A program made the position numbers and the translations under genes. Below the pieces are notes generated by a model. That model saw only the letters and a program-made list of their open reading frames with translations, had not been told where the DNA came from and did no database searches. A DNA stretch of 6,844 nt from assembly GCA_026692825.1 (NCBI GenBank), contig JAPLOC010000814.1, positions 9,799 to 16,642 on the forward strand, written 5' to 3'. This stretch comes from Planctomycetota bacterium (lineage in GTDB: Bacteria > Planctomycetota > Planctomycetia > Planctomycetales > Planctomycetaceae). Shown here piece by piece: positions 5,866 through 6,844 of this stretch (the stretch's first letter is position 1; every line of letters begins with the position of its first letter).

Positions 5866-6440
5866 TTTTTTCAATCAACAGCCCGTTTCGGGGCTAGGAT
5901 CGCCCGAACTCCAACAACTCTGCCCGTTGATACTCGTACTGCCGACTCACTACGCTCGCGGTCCGTTGAATTCTAGACCGGATGAAGGGGATGGACGGGA
6001 TTTCCGAGGCGAATGTCGATCGTGGGGATTGGGAGTTTTGCGATCTCAGCCACTTTTCCCGAGAGCTGGAATGGCGAACAACTCCATCCTGTTCATCCCT
6101 TTCGTCCTCGTCATCCTGTCGCACTTTTTCCGTCCGTCGTACGCGCTCGCACCGCTGTACAACCACATTCCGCAGTTCGGCCTCTCGGCCCACTCGCTGA
6201 GTTCGCTGGCCGTGGCACCCACATTAGACGCCAAGCGGGCCGTTGATTTTTTTGAAATTGCGCCAAGAACTTTCCGGTCTGGCAGTCTAACCTCACAACG
6301 ATTCCGAGCGCGGCCACGACGGCGACCCTTGCCCCGTGAAAAGCCGTCCTACCGGACGAATGTCGCCTGCGTCGCCATTTTTCGCTCCCCGCCGCCGTTG
6401 GCGCACTCTTTCCCGTTGCTCCGTCTCGCGAACCTTGCCC
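5866..6440. other. Gene-poor stretch between flhB remnant and sigma factor
   Basis: About 575 bp without a convincing gene on either strand. Frames of 70-175 codons exist here, but their translations are Arg/Ser/Pro-rich with no recognisable domain, as expected of chance frames in GC-rich DNA. Visible contents are a T6 run right after the flhB stop (5866-5871), a small AGCCC/GGGCT hairpin (5880-5895), an isolated PTHYA-coding stretch (5942-5956) and a block of degenerate 9-nt repeats (6085-6120). No flhA or FlhB cytoplasmic-domain sequence is recognisable. The promoter and leader of the downstream sigma factor gene should lie near its right end. Confidence 0.6.
6085..6120. repeat. Four degenerate tandem 9-nt units, CATCCTGTT-like
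   Basis: CATCCTGTT, CATCCCTTT, CGTCCTCGT and CATCCTGTC lie end to end from 6085 to 6120. Units one and four differ at one base; the middle two have drifted. On the other strand the units read as AACAGGATG-like blocks. The period of nine is seen directly. Similar AGGATG-type short tandem blocks are, to my knowledge, common between genes in several large bacterial genomes, but I cannot confirm other copies here. Confidence 0.6.
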
Positions 6441-6844
6441 GTGACCGAAGCTGACTCTGAACTGTTGAAGGCGATTCTGGCGACACGGTCGCGCGAAGCG
6501 CTCAATCAACTCGTGGCCCGCCACATCGATCGGGTGCGCAGAGTCATTCGCGGCATGGTCGCGTCTGACTCCACGGTTGATGACCTCGTTCAAGAGACGT
6601 TTTTACGCGCGACCCGGGGAATTTCCAGCTTTCTCGGCGATTCTTCCGTCACCACCTGGTTGACACGCATCGCGATCCATGTCGCCCTCGATCACTGTGA
6701 CAAACAGAAACGCGAACGGCTGAGTTTTCACAACGAATTGCTCGCGTCGGCACCGGCCCGTCTCAATGCCGACCCGGTGGAACGAGCCGTCAGTGCCGAG
6801 ACGGAATCCACCATCCAACGGGCACTCCTCGCGCTTCCCGCATC
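6441..6844 (+). CDS. ECF-type RNA polymerase sigma factor, 5' part
   Basis: The open frame runs off the right edge; 134 codons are visible. Region 2 is clear. It has LLKAILATRSREALNQLVARH (8-28) and DDLVQETFLRA (47-57, core-binding and -10 region helix). Then come FLGDSSVTTWLTRIAIHVALDH (64-85), the promoter-melting part, and a basic KQKRER. After a linker (about 95-112), region 4 begins with IQRALLALPA, where the window ends. ECF factors direct RNA polymerase to stress or envelope-response promoters, often under an anti-sigma factor. GTG 6441 is preferred because it gives the usual short N-terminus before region 2. TTG 6435 or ATG 6360 are in frame and possible, and no clear Shine-Dalgarno sequence settles it. 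No anti-sigma partner is visible. A link to the flagellar genes is not shown. Confidence 0.9.
   Translation, partial: MTEADSELLKAILATRSREALNQLVARHIDRVRRVIRGMVASDSTVDDLVQETFLRATRGISSFLGDSSVTTWLTRIAIHVALDHCDKQKRERLSFHNELLASAPARLNADPVERAVSAETESTIQRALLALPA

Noticed and set aside
5880..5895. AGCCC/GGGCT hairpin after flhB as an intrinsic terminator
   Set aside because: The stem is only 5 bp and the T-run lies before it, not after it, so it fits neither strand as a standard terminator.
6266..6290. AGAACTT followed by GTCTAA, resembling an ECF-type promoter ahead of the sigma factor gene
   Set aside because: The spacing between the elements is about 3 bp shorter than the usual 16, so autoregulation cannot be claimed.
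5927..6454. A 175-codon plus-strand frame in the gene-poor gap
   Set aside because: TTG start, no ribosome binding site, Arg/Ser/Pro-rich translation without a domain, and it overlaps the sigma factor start in another frame.
6111..6593. A 160-codon minus-strand frame over the sigma factor start
   Set aside because: It is antisense to the conserved sigma region 2 and has no recognisable family.

Overview
The window looks like a stretch of chromosome from a GC-rich Gram-negative bacterium, most likely a member of the Planctomycetota. This is inferred from the style of the genes: a caspase-fold protein with a PDZ-like tail, a FliP with a long linker, an ECF sigma factor, and dispersed inverted and short direct repeats between genes. 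It was not shown by any search.

Layout. At the left edge is the 3' part of a proline/glutamine-rich protein of unknown function (2-469, +). It converges, across a strong hairpin (475-519), on a minus-strand gene for a caspase-like (clan CD) cysteine peptidase homologue with a C-terminal PDZ-like domain (1668-556). A divergent intergenic region of about 260 bp (1669-1927) holds an inverted repeat and a good sigma70-like promoter reading right. It is followed by a compact flagellar operon: fliN (1928-2362), fliO (2422-2925), fliP (2922-3983), fliQ (3989-4246), fliR (4263-5141) and flhB (from 5138). The genes overlap by 4 bp or lie only a few bases apart, except for a 59-bp gap before fliO. After a gene-poor stretch of about 575 bp (5866-6440), an ECF sigma factor gene begins at about 6441 and runs off the right edge.

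How the genes fit together. FliP, FliQ, FliR and FlhB form the membrane export gate of the flagellar type III secretion apparatus. FliO assists assembly of FliP, and FliN belongs to the cytoplasmic C-ring. The first five genes appear intact. flhB does not: its recognisable sequence passes from one reading frame to another near a run of six Gs. The second frame then stops in the linker just before the cytoplasmic domain that should carry the self-cleaving NPTH motif. No flhA follows. Either flagellar export is decaying in this organism, the assembly has an error plus a real truncation, or the cytoplasmic domain is supplied from elsewhere.

The best candidates for a second look are the broken and truncated flhB, the caspase/PDZ gene sharing a regulatory region with the flagellar operon, and the long N-terminal extension of FliP. 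I saw no CRISPR array, tRNA, rRNA or transposase gene.
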